64,000 nucleotides of DNA, taken from Candidatus Lernaella stagnicola (GTDB lineage: Bacteria; Lernaellota; Lernaellaia; Lernaellales; Lernaellaceae). A program made the position numbers and the translations under genes. This document shows positions 16,564 through 24,277 of this stretch, piece by piece (the stretch's first letter is position 1; each line of letters opens with the position of its first letter). The notes under the pieces are model-generated. The model did no database searches. It had not been told where the DNA came from and saw only the letters and a list, made by a program, of their open reading frames with translations. Location: the NCBI GenBank assembly GCA_030765525.1, contig JAVCCK010000016.1, forward strand, positions 1-64,000, written 5' to 3'.

Positions 16564-16576
16564 GTATATAATTCCC
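16552..16576 (+). repeat. right terminal inverted repeat of the IS1595 element
   Basis: A perfect inverted match over 25 bp to 13798-13822, followed by eight A (16577-16584). Confidence 0.9.
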
Positions 16577-16584
16577 AAAAAAAA
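16577..16584. repeat. 8-bp target duplication, right copy
   Basis: AAAAAAAA, identical to 13790-13797. The pre-insertion site would have read CACC-A8-CACC. Confidence 0.75.
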
Positions 16585-16589
16585 CACCG

Positions 16590-17003
16590 TTACGCGCGGC
16601 CGGGAATCGTCGAAATAACGTGCCGCGCCATCTGATTGTCGGAGGTTTGCAGCACCACCCGCGTCTGCGTCGACGTCGTGCACGTGGCGTACGAACGCAG
16701 TACGTCGATGTTCGCGTCCGCCAGGGTGCGCAGCAGGGCGACCAAACTACCCGGCTGATTGCTCAGATCCACCGTGATCGCCGTGCGCTGTTCGACCGTG
16801 CAGCCCATCTCCTCCAACGAACGACACGCGTTGGGAAGTTCGTCTTCCAACACAATCACGAACTGTGCTTCGGTTTTCGCGGCCCACCCATTGAACGCTA
16901 GGACGTTGGCGCCCAGGCCCACCAGGCGCGCGAAGACGCACGCGCCGACCCCCAACGTGTCGGGAGCCTTGACGAACAATTCATGGCATTGGATCACTTT
17001 CAT
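16590..17003 (-). CDS. tandem ACT-domain protein
   Basis: 137 residues forming two ACT-like halves: residues about 1-65 (FVKAPDTLGVGACVFARLVGLGANVLAF) and about 70-137 (ITVDLSNQPGSLVALLRTLADANIDVLRSYA). The second half has the ACT signature 'v-D-L-x-N-x-P-G-S-L', where the Asn/Pro-Gly turn contacts an amino-acid ligand. Stand-alone tandem ACT proteins are thought to sense amino acids; no enzyme is fused. GAGG lies shortly before the ATG. Its upstream neighbours are the radical SAM genes. The IS1595 element landed just downstream, after the stop. Confidence 0.8.
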   Translation of the reverse strand: MKVIQCHELFVKAPDTLGVGACVFARLVGLGANVLAFNGWAAKTEAQFVIVLEDELPNACRSLEEMGCTVEQRTAITVDLSNQPGSLVALLRTLADANIDVLRSYATCTTSTQTRVVLQTSDNQMARHVISTIPGRA

Positions 17004-17085
17004 CGTCTACCTCGATCGCTCCGGCATACGAAGCGAGACACAATCAACCTTGCGTTCCCAAGAAAACCACATCGGCGGAGTTATT

Positions 17086-18123
17086 TCAACGGAGCCTCCG
17101 CAAATGGCTTTCCAACGAGTCGACGCGCAAGGGGCACGTCCGGCAATGCTCCGGCAAGGGCTCGCCGCGCAGAAACGCGCGCCGTAACTCGCGGTAAGCC
17201 GGGCCGTTCCAAATGTCCCGCGGCGCGTCGCGCAGCACGTGGCCGACGGCGAAACTGTAACGGTCGTTGCGAAACGCCGCGTTGCAGCAGGGCCACACTT
17301 CGCCGCTGGCCCGCACGAAAAACATCCGCAGCGGATGCGGGCACACGCCGCGCTCGATCGCCTCGAAAGGCAGCACGACTTCCACTTGCGAGTCGCGGGC
17401 CGCCTCGCGCAACTGGGCGAACGCGGCGGCAAGTCGCTCCGGCTCATGGTAGGCGCTTTTCTCGTGCAGCGATTCGTGCCACGCCACCAGATGATTGACC
17501 AGCAGCGAGCGCGCGTTGAGCTTCTCGGCGAAACGAAACAGCCCCGGCAGTTCGCGCAAGTTGTCGCGATCGACCACCACCGTCAGCCCCGCCTCGGGCA
17601 GCGTTGAACCCTGTTCGTACTTGCGCCGCGTGAGATACGCCAATGCCTTCTCAGCTTGCGTGATATCCAAGCCGCGCCGGCGCTTCAAATCGGCGGGTTC
17701 CACCGCGTCGAGACTCAGGTTGACGATGTCCACCTGCGCCGCGACGAGGCGGTTGATGAAGGCTTCGTCGAGGATCAGGCCGTTGGTGGTGATCTCCACC
17801 CGGCAGCCTTTCTCCTTGGCGCGCACGGCGATGTCCCAGAAAAGCGGCGCGATCGTCGGCTCGCCGTGGCCGAAGGCGAAAACGGTGTCGGCGGTGACCA
17901 TCAGGTCGTCGAGGCGGTCGAGCACCTCCGGCAGCATATCGGCCGGCGGATTTGCCTCCTCGTCCCAAAAGTGCCGCGCGCAAATGGGGCAGGCGCCGTT
18001 GCACCGATTGGTCGGCTCGAGCACCAGTTGACTCGGACCGGCCGCGAAACGCTCACGCCCGGCGGCGATGTCCTCGGCCAGCAGCGCCGCGTTGCGCTCC
18101 TTTTCCGCCGCGAAGGGCCTCAC
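17086..18123 (-). CDS. radical SAM/SPASM protein
   Basis: 345 residues from a GTG at 18123 that overlaps the TGA of the upstream gene (GTGA), a sign of coupled translation. The radical SAM motif is Cys41, Cys45 and Cys48 (CNGACPIC). A 'GHGEPT' SAM-binding segment and a C-terminal SPASM-like set of Cys (CPHP, PCCN, CRTCP) follow, likely holding an auxiliary cluster. Substrate unknown. Related proteins modify peptides or act in cofactor synthesis, but no precursor peptide is evident next to it. It forms an operon with the double radical SAM protein upstream. Confidence 0.85.
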   Translation of the reverse strand: MRPFAAEKERNAALLAEDIAAGRERFAAGPSQLVLEPTNRCNGACPICARHFWDEEANPPADMLPEVLDRLDDLMVTADTVFAFGHGEPTIAPLFWDIAVRAKEKGCRVEITTNGLILDEAFINRLVAAQVDIVNLSLDAVEPADLKRRRGLDITQAEKALAYLTRRKYEQGSTLPEAGLTVVVDRDNLRELPGLFRFAEKLNARSLLVNHLVAWHESLHEKSAYHEPERLAAAFAQLREAARDSQVEVVLPFEAIERGVCPHPLRMFFVRASGEVWPCCNAAFRNDRYSFAVGHVLRDAPRDIWNGPAYRELRRAFLRGEPLPEHCRTCPLRVDSLESHLRRLR

Positions 18124-20894
18124 GGCAACAGCTCCAGCAGGCCGAGGCCGTCCAGCACGTCGCGCAGCCGTTCGATGCCCTCGTAGTTCGGGCAGCGGCG
18201 GCAGACGTCGGTCCACAGTGTTGTGCCGTCGGCCAGCGGCAGGTCGCGATGTTGACCCAGCCGGCGCGCGGCCAGACGCACGCGGTCGTAGGCGTCATCG
18301 CGCCACCAGTCGGCGAAACTCTTTTCACCAAGGTTGCCGATCGGCCGCGGGGCGCAGCAGAAACTAAGCGTGCCGTCAGCCCAAACGCGCCCGAACACGT
18401 AGCCGGCCAGGCACCCCAGCCGCGCGTAGCGGTCCTCGGTCCAGTTGGCCGCCGCGCCGTGACCGCCCGTCTGAAAATCGATGTTGTCGACAACCTCCAC
18501 GCCCGCCGTTTGGGCGATGTGCCGCGCCTCGGTCAGCTTGTCGGCCAGCCCGGCGAAGTCCTCGTCGGCCAGGGCCAGCGGCGTGTTGTACGACTCGATC
18601 GCCGCCAGTTGATAGCGCAGGTGATCGACGCCGAGTTCGGCCGCGAGCCCGGCAAAGTCGACGATATCCTCATGGTTGCGTGCCGTGATGACGTCCACGA
18701 GCACCACGCGCGGCTTGTCGAGTCCCTTGGCGCGGCGCAGGTCGAGCAAGCGGCGAACCGCGGCCACGATGCGCCCATGCGCTTCGGGCGCGAGGCGGTC
18801 GTGCAGGCGGGCGAACACCTCTTCGCTCGAGGCCGACAGCGACACGTAGAGCATGTCCAGCTCGGCGTCCAGGCAGGCTTCGATGATCGTCTCGTCGAGG
18901 CGATGACCGCCGGTGAAGAGCGTTACGTTCAGGCCGCGCTGCTTCAGGCCGCGGATCATCTCGGCGATGCGCGGGTGGCACAGCGGGTCGCCCTTGCCCG
19001 AGAGCACGACATCCTCCGTCGCCTCGAGCGCCACCAGGTCGTCGGCGAGTCGCTCGAACATCTCCCACGGCATGGCGGCGTCGCGGTTCTCGTCGGTCAA
19101 CCGATGCGGATCGGTGCGCGCCTCGGCCAGCGGGCTGTGGAACCAGCAATAGGCGCAATCGGCCTCGCAGCGATTGGTGACGTCCAGGTGAAAGGTGCGC
19201 GGGCCGATCGTCGCCACACCCGTCAGCGCCCCCAGCGCGCGCCGCAATTCGGCTTCGTTCTCTTCGTTGACCGCGCCCGCGAACCGCCACAACGTGTCGC
19301 GCCACGCCGCGTCGTCCAGTTCGAGCACCACGCGCTCGCGAGCGGCCCTCTCTTTGGCGGCGGCCAGAAGGGCGGGCTGACGGCGGTGCAGATCGCCCAA
19401 CGGCTGCGGCTGCCACGGTGCCCAATCCGGGTCGACGGCGCGGCCGGTTTCGTCACGAATCAGAGCCAGGATGCGATCGATACGCGCCACGTTCCAAACG
19501 GTGACCGGCACGAGGATCGGCGCGGTCGGCGGCAACTCGCGCAGGGCGTCGAGGGTGTCGTTCCACTCGCCCGCTTCGTGACCCAGCCCGTGCACCGATT
19601 CATTGTCGCCGTGCAGAACCAGCGCGGCGGGTTTGGTTTCGACCGGCGGCGAAAAGGAGCGTGCCGCGCTCGCCGCTTCGGACAAGTGGGTGCGATACAC
19701 TTCCTCGATCTCGAGAAGCGATGCGCCCTTTCGAGCGGCGGTTTCCATGTTGTCCAGCAGGCGGTTTTCGGTTTCGGTCAGGCCGCCGGCCAGCCGCATG
19801 ACGTGCTGGTTGTGGCCGAGGTTGTCGCAAATCCGAAAACAGCCGGGCAGCGCGAAATGGACATCGTGGCCGATGTTGCGTAGCCACGGGTCGTTGTAAT
19901 CCAGGTGAAGCGTGTGCTCGCGGAAGGTCTTCATGCCCTCGCCGAACCACGCGGCGCCGAAGTCGTGTTCGCGCAGATCCCCGACGGCCACGCGGTGCGC
20001 CTTCAAGCAGGCGTGCACCTGCCCGACGGTCGTCACGCGGCTGTAGAACCAGCCCGCGGCGCAGGGGATCGAGGCGACGATGCCGTTGTCGAACACGCCT
20101 TTGGCCGCGTCGATGTTGCCCAGCCGCCGGATGAACAGGTCGCGATGCACGAAGGGCGGCCCGTCGTCGGGCAGGGCGTCGAGAATTTCCAGCGTGCGTT
20201 CGATTTCCTTTTTGCCGAGCGTGAACACATCGGTGCGGCGCGGGATGGGGTCGAAGGCCGCCAGTTCCACTTCTTCGACGCCGGTCTGCCGCGCGTGCTC
20301 GACCATGAGGGGGATTTCCTCGTAGTTGAGCCGATTGATCACGTGATACAGCTTGACGCGCGGCACGTCGCGGCCGCGTAGCTTTTTGGTTTCCCGCAGG
20401 TGACTGAGCAACTGCGTGAGGTGCGCGAACGTGGCCGGCGTTTTGTTGGGGTGCAGGCGCGAGTACGTCGCCGCCGTCCCGGCCCACAGCGACACGATCA
20501 ACAGGTCGAGGCCTGCGTCGATCAAGCTCTCGACGAAGTCGCCGTCGGCCAGCGTGAAATTCGTGTTGAGCGTGACATGCAGGCCCGCGTCCTTGGCCAG
20601 ACGGATGACGTCCAACAAATCCGGGTGGCAGAGCGGATCACCGCCGCCGCCCAGAAACAGCTCGGCGACGCGCTGCTCGACCAACGCCGGCAGCAACGCC
20701 CGTACAAAGGCGAGGTCCAGCGCGCCTTTCTCGAGCGTGTCGTAGTTGTCCTCGTCGGTCAGCATGGGGCTGCGCGCCCAGCAGCCAAGGCAGTTGTTGG
20801 TGCAGGCGTCGGTTAAATCCAGTTGCACGATCTGCGGGCCGATCAGGGCGCGGTCGCCCAGACGCATACCCACGAGGCGCAAGGCGGTATTCAA
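18120..20894 (-). CDS. double radical SAM protein (two domains in one chain)
   Basis: About 924 residues holding two complete radical SAM modules. Module 1 has Cys31, Cys35 and Cys38 (CTNNCLGC) and later Cys in CAAGWFY, HACLK and CFRICDN. Module 2 has Cys576, Cys580 and Cys583 (CEADCAYC), 'SGKGDP' and SPASM-like Cys (CLAGY, FCC, CRRCP). A linker of about 140 residues without recognised motifs joins them. The gene starts at TTG 20894, but AGGAGG at 20912-20917 is better spaced for an in-frame CTG at 20903. It is followed with a 4-base overlap by a third radical SAM protein, so three such domains are co-expressed. No substrate gene is identifiable. Confidence 0.85.
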   Translation of the reverse strand: MNTALRLVGMRLGDRALIGPQIVQLDLTDACTNNCLGCWARSPMLTDEDNYDTLEKGALDLAFVRALLPALVEQRVAELFLGGGGDPLCHPDLLDVIRLAKDAGLHVTLNTNFTLADGDFVESLIDAGLDLLIVSLWAGTAATYSRLHPNKTPATFAHLTQLLSHLRETKKLRGRDVPRVKLYHVINRLNYEEIPLMVEHARQTGVEEVELAAFDPIPRRTDVFTLGKKEIERTLEILDALPDDGPPFVHRDLFIRRLGNIDAAKGVFDNGIVASIPCAAGWFYSRVTTVGQVHACLKAHRVAVGDLREHDFGAAWFGEGMKTFREHTLHLDYNDPWLRNIGHDVHFALPGCFRICDNLGHNQHVMRLAGGLTETENRLLDNMETAARKGASLLEIEEVYRTHLSEAASAARSFSPPVETKPAALVLHGDNESVHGLGHEAGEWNDTLDALRELPPTAPILVPVTVWNVARIDRILALIRDETGRAVDPDWAPWQPQPLGDLHRRQPALLAAAKERAARERVVLELDDAAWRDTLWRFAGAVNEENEAELRRALGALTGVATIGPRTFHLDVTNRCEADCAYCWFHSPLAEARTDPHRLTDENRDAAMPWEMFERLADDLVALEATEDVVLSGKGDPLCHPRIAEMIRGLKQRGLNVTLFTGGHRLDETIIEACLDAELDMLYVSLSASSEEVFARLHDRLAPEAHGRIVAAVRRLLDLRRAKGLDKPRVVLVDVITARNHEDIVDFAGLAAELGVDHLRYQLAAIESYNTPLALADEDFAGLADKLTEARHIAQTAGVEVVDNIDFQTGGHGAAANWTEDRYARLGCLAGYVFGRVWADGTLSFCCAPRPIGNLGEKSFADWWRDDAYDRVRLAARRLGQHRDLPLADGTTLWTDVCRRCPNYEGIERLRDVLDGLGLLELLP

Positions 20895-21025
20895 ATCGAT
20901 CAGCTTCGTTACCTCCTACCCGACTAGGATAAGTATTTCGGGCGCCGGGCAAAAGCCCGTCACACGGGGGCCGCCGTCGCCCCGCGCACATTTACGGACT
21001 GAACGACTCGTGCCATAGTACGCCC

Positions 21026-21397
21026 ATGCGTCTGTTATGCCTGATTCTTCCGCTATGCCTCCTGGCCGCCGTCGCCGTCGCCGAGCCGCCGCCCATCGCC
21101 GGTTTCGACGCCGGCAAGACCTTCCATTTCCACATCGGCGACACCTTCCGGGTGCAACTCGAAACCGAAGCGGGGGGCCGCTGGACGTGGCCGGCGATCG
21201 ACGAAACGGTCGTCAAACGCCTTGGCGTAGAGACCCGAAATACCGGCGGCAAAAGCGTGGAGATCACCACCTTTCGCGCCGTGGGACCGGGAACCATCGA
21301 CTTGTTTGCCGAACGGGTCGACGCCGCCGACCCGGCGCGGGTTCGCGCCCGGTTTCCCATCACCGTGCAGGTCGTGGAAGAACCCGCCCGCCCATAA
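21026..21397 (+). CDS. chagasin-like (I42) protease inhibitor domain protein
   Basis: 123 residues with a signal peptide of about 19 residues (ending AVA-EP). The mature part has 'I-G-D-T-F-R-V-Q-L-E-x-x-x-x-G-R-W-T-W' and 'F-R-A-V-G-P-G-T-I-D-L', the arrangement of chagasin/inhibitor-I42 domains that block cysteine peptidases. The second loop motif (GxxxF) is present in a variant form. It would act in the periplasm or outside the cell. It faces away from the radical SAM operon, sharing a 131-bp divergent promoter region, and precedes the membrane propeller gene by 45 bp. Confidence 0.65.
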   Translation: MRLLCLILPLCLLAAVAVAEPPPIAGFDAGKTFHFHIGDTFRVQLETEAGGRWTWPAIDETVVKRLGVETRNTGGKSVEITTFRAVGPGTIDLFAERVDAADPARVRARFPITVQVVEEPARP

Positions 21398-21442
21398 CAA
21401 CCCTTGCTTTGCCCGGCCCCGGCAAGCTACCCTTGCGGCGCA

Positions 21443-23212
21443 ATGAGTCCGAAGGAGTCGCGCACCTTGGCTGAAAAGAAGAAAAAGCCCCCGCGGTTGA
21501 CCGTGAAGCAGTATTTCATGGCATTGCCCTTTAGTGTGGCGATGCTCGTCGTGCCGCTGCTGCCGACGGTGTTGCTCATGTTCTTGCGACGCGCCGGACG
21601 CGCCCCGATCGCGGTCGTGTTGCTGGCGCTGCTTACCTTCGGCTACCCCTGGCTGCGACACCGCAAGCCGCGGATCGCGTGGTGGGTCGGCACGATCGCC
21701 GCCGTGGCAAGCGTGATCGGCGTGGTGATCGCTACGGTCGTGATGGGCATCTTCTTCCGCTATTGGGTGATCATCACGTACGCTTTGGCGGTGGGATTCG
21801 TCGTGTTGAACCGCGAGCGGTGGAAGCCGTGGACCTTCGGCGTGTTCGGCTTGCTGCTGCTCTACCACATTATCCCGCTGGGCGCGGTGCAGGTGATTAT
21901 GGCGCTGGTGGGCATGGCGCTGGTGGGGCTCTTTTTTCTGCTGCCCGACCGCGACAACTTCCCCCTGCCGCCGGTAGTCGTCACGATGATTATGGCCCTG
22001 TTGCTGGCCCACGGCGGCGGATTCTATTTCGACGTCGGCGGCGACGCGGAAATCGCGCAACACGCGGCGGGCGGGGAAGTGTTTCGCTTCACCGGACAGC
22101 GACGCGGTTGGGCGCGCGTCTTGGGCGGCAACCCGCGTTTTCTGGCACCGACATGCCGGGGCGACCTTTTTTACGTGGGCACCAAGAAAGGTTCGCGTTC
22201 GGCGCTGATGGTCATCAATCCCGCCTCGCCGAAGTTCCGTAAAGTGGCGATGAAAGTCCCGCTGCGCGGCGGCATCACTGAAAACATGGTCATCGACTGC
22301 CGCTCCCAGACCTTGGTGATCGGCAATTCCGGCAGCGGCGAGGTTTACATTCTCAACATGCGCGACCCGCGAACCGTCGTCGCCAAAGAGCAACTCGAAG
22401 GCGCGCGCTTGAATCTGCTGCGCTTGGATCGCGGCCGAAACCGCCTGTTCGTCGGCGCTTCGAACAAGAGCTTCCTCTACGTGTTGCGCGCATCGAACCT
22501 GTCTGAATTCGACCGCGTCGAACTCGCCGACCCCGTCAGCGACATGACCGTGGACCGGACCGGCGGCCACGCCGTGCTCGTGGTTTCCGAGGACGGCACG
22601 GTCACGCGCACCGCGGCTAACGAGCGCGGCAATTTCGAGGTGCGGGCGACGGGCGAGGTCGACGTGGGCAAGCTCATCTACAACCTGGCGCTGGACGAAA
22701 CGGGGCGCCGGTTGTTTGTCAGCTCGCTGTTCGGCCGGGAAATCGTCGTTCTGGACGCCGACACGCTGGCCACCATCGGCTCGTTTCGCACCTCGCGCGG
22801 CACGCGCTACATGCACTTTGATGCGCGCCGCAACCTGCTGTACGCGGGCAACTTCTTCTTCGGCCAACTCGACGCGTTCGCCGTGGCGACCGACGGCACG
22901 GCCGAGAAGGCGTGGTCCATGGAAGTCGGGCGGCGCGTGCGCTACCTGATGATGGATCCGATTCGCGACCGCCTTTGCTTCACCAGCCAGATGGGCGGCT
23001 ATTGCCTGGACCTCAACACCCTCAAACCGGCCGCCGAGCCGACTCCGGAAATCGCCGCGCCGGACGTGGAATCCGACACGCCCGATGCCGCTGAACCCGC
23101 CGATGACGACACACCGCCCGCCACCGACGACACGCCGACCGCCACCGACGACACGCCGACCGACGGTACGCCCGCCGCGACCCCGCCGCCGGTTGACGAT
23201 TCCGCGAAATAG
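21443..23212 (+). CDS. multi-pass membrane protein with YncE-like propeller
   Basis: 589 residues from ATG 21443. An in-frame TTG at 21467 has the better ribosome site (AAGGAG at 21452-21457, 9 bases away) and may be the true start. Residues about 20-190 hold six or so hydrophobic helices. A periplasmic seven-bladed propeller of the YncE/lactonase-like type follows ('D-x-x-G-r-r-L-F-V-s', VVLDADTLATIGSFR, 'N-L-L-Y-A-G-N'). The C-terminus is a low-complexity tail with repeated TDDTPTA-type units. No catalytic residues are recognised. It sits in a run of exported proteins with the inhibitor, the SGNH hydrolase and the sulfatase-like lipoprotein, probably one transcription unit. Confidence 0.75.
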   Translation: MSPKESRTLAEKKKKPPRLTVKQYFMALPFSVAMLVVPLLPTVLLMFLRRAGRAPIAVVLLALLTFGYPWLRHRKPRIAWWVGTIAAVASVIGVVIATVVMGIFFRYWVIITYALAVGFVVLNRERWKPWTFGVFGLLLLYHIIPLGAVQVIMALVGMALVGLFFLLPDRDNFPLPPVVVTMIMALLLAHGGGFYFDVGGDAEIAQHAAGGEVFRFTGQRRGWARVLGGNPRFLAPTCRGDLFYVGTKKGSRSALMVINPASPKFRKVAMKVPLRGGITENMVIDCRSQTLVIGNSGSGEVYILNMRDPRTVVAKEQLEGARLNLLRLDRGRNRLFVGASNKSFLYVLRASNLSEFDRVELADPVSDMTVDRTGGHAVLVVSEDGTVTRTAANERGNFEVRATGEVDVGKLIYNLALDETGRRLFVSSLFGREIVVLDADTLATIGSFRTSRGTRYMHFDARRNLLYAGNFFFGQLDAFAVATDGTAEKAWSMEVGRRVRYLMMDPIRDRLCFTSQMGGYCLDLNTLKPAAEPTPEIAAPDVESDTPDAAEPADDDTPPATDDTPTATDDTPTDGTPAATPPPVDDSAK

Positions 23213-23220
23213 GCTGCGCT

Positions 23221-24264
23221 GTGCTTCGCCGCCTCGGTTGGGCCGGAATCGCGACCGTGGCCGCCCTGGTGCTTGCCGAAACCCTTTTTCGCCTCGGTTA
23301 TCCGCTCGTTTTGCCGGAAAACAGCCGCGCCTTGCGGCAATGGATCGACGGTCCCCACTTGCCGCCCGCGGCGCATTTCGCGGCGCATCCCGATTATTTT
23401 TACGCCTACGATTCGCAGGAAGCGGGCGTTAACGAATTGGGTTTTCTCGGGCCGCTCCCCGCCAAGCCCGGTGCGACTGACGCGGCTCGTATCGTGGTGC
23501 TTGGCGATTCCACCGTCGCCGGTGAGCACAGTTGGGCGATGCGTCTGCCGCAAGCGGCCCGGCAACGATGGGGGCGCGACATCCAGGTCGCCCAAGCGGC
23601 AGTGCCGGGTTGGAGTTTGCGGGAAGTGGCGATGGCCGTGGAGACGCTGGTCCCGCGCTACGAGCCCGATGCCGTCATCGTGCACGCCGGGGTCAACGAC
23701 CTGGGCGCGGCGATGGTGGCGGGATTCCGGCCGGATTACGGTCATTGGCGACAACCGACCTTCGGGCAGAAGCGCAGCGCCTACCGACTCATCAAACGCC
23801 GCCGCCAACTGTTCGGCGTCAGTCGGCTGGCCGCTTGGTTGGCGCGCGCCACCGGCCAACCTATGCCGACGCCGCCCCGTCTGGACGCCCTGGCTAACCG
23901 CCCCGAGGGGCAGCCCATCGACGGGAATTTCGGGCCCGAATTTGCCGCGGCGATCGCCGCGCACCTGGAACGCATCGCCGCCGTGTGCGAACGACACGGT
24001 GTCGCATGCGTCTGGACGACGCAGCCGATATGCGCCACGCATGGGGTCGCGCTCGACCCGTCGCAGACTGTGCAACGCGGAATGGCTATGGTAACAAAGG
24101 TGATTCGCGCGGCGCAGGCCGCCGCATTCGTGGATATGGCGGCCGCGCTCGATGAACGGTGCGCGTTGTTTACGGATATCGTGCACACCAACCCTGCCGG
24201 TGATGCGGCGAAGGCCGACCTGGCTGTCGAAGCGTTACCCGGGGCATTGGAATGGAGTGATTGA
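23221..24264 (+). CDS. SGNH/GDSL-family hydrolase, membrane-anchored
   Basis: 347 residues from GTG 23221, 8 bases after the previous stop. An N-terminal hydrophobic segment (about 8-22) should anchor or export it. SGNH blocks are present: LGDST with nucleophile Ser97, HAGVND with Asn159, and the C-terminal FTDIVHTNPAG supplying the Asp and His of the triad. The block II Gly is in 'A-V-P-G-W-S'. Such enzymes remove acyl or acetyl groups from sugars or lipids. Substrate unknown. It lies directly before a sulfatase-fold lipoprotein with 13 bp between them, so both may act on the same envelope glycan. Confidence 0.82.
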   Translation: MLRRLGWAGIATVAALVLAETLFRLGYPLVLPENSRALRQWIDGPHLPPAAHFAAHPDYFYAYDSQEAGVNELGFLGPLPAKPGATDAARIVVLGDSTVAGEHSWAMRLPQAARQRWGRDIQVAQAAVPGWSLREVAMAVETLVPRYEPDAVIVHAGVNDLGAAMVAGFRPDYGHWRQPTFGQKRSAYRLIKRRRQLFGVSRLAAWLARATGQPMPTPPRLDALANRPEGQPIDGNFGPEFAAAIAAHLERIAAVCERHGVACVWTTQPICATHGVALDPSQTVQRGMAMVTKVIRAAQAAAFVDMAAALDERCALFTDIVHTNPAGDAAKADLAVEALPGALEWSD

Positions 24265-24277
24265 ACTTGGAGGAACC

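Larger units (their letters stand above)
13798..16576 (-). mobile_element. IS1595-family element carrying a restriction-modification pair
   Basis: The element is 2779 bp. Its ends are perfect 25-bp inverted repeats (13798-13822 and 16552-16576; outer bases GGGAATTATATAC, inner bases ACTCCCTTA). It is flanked by 8-bp duplications of A. Inside, all on the minus strand, are the transposase (15592-16512), an N6-adenine methyltransferase (14866-15459) and a probable restriction enzyme (13827-14846). All parts look intact, so the element may still be mobile. IS1595-type elements with passenger genes are known; this cargo is the notable part. Confidence 0.88.

Noticed and set aside
17952-19883. 643-residue open frame opposite the radical SAM genes
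   Set aside because: Antisense to two proteins with intact CxxxCxxC motifs; the reverse product is low-complexity Arg/Gln/His-rich.
21053-22867. 604-residue open frame opposite the propeller gene
   Set aside because: Antisense shadow; the plus strand encodes a signal-bearing inhibitor and a membrane propeller.
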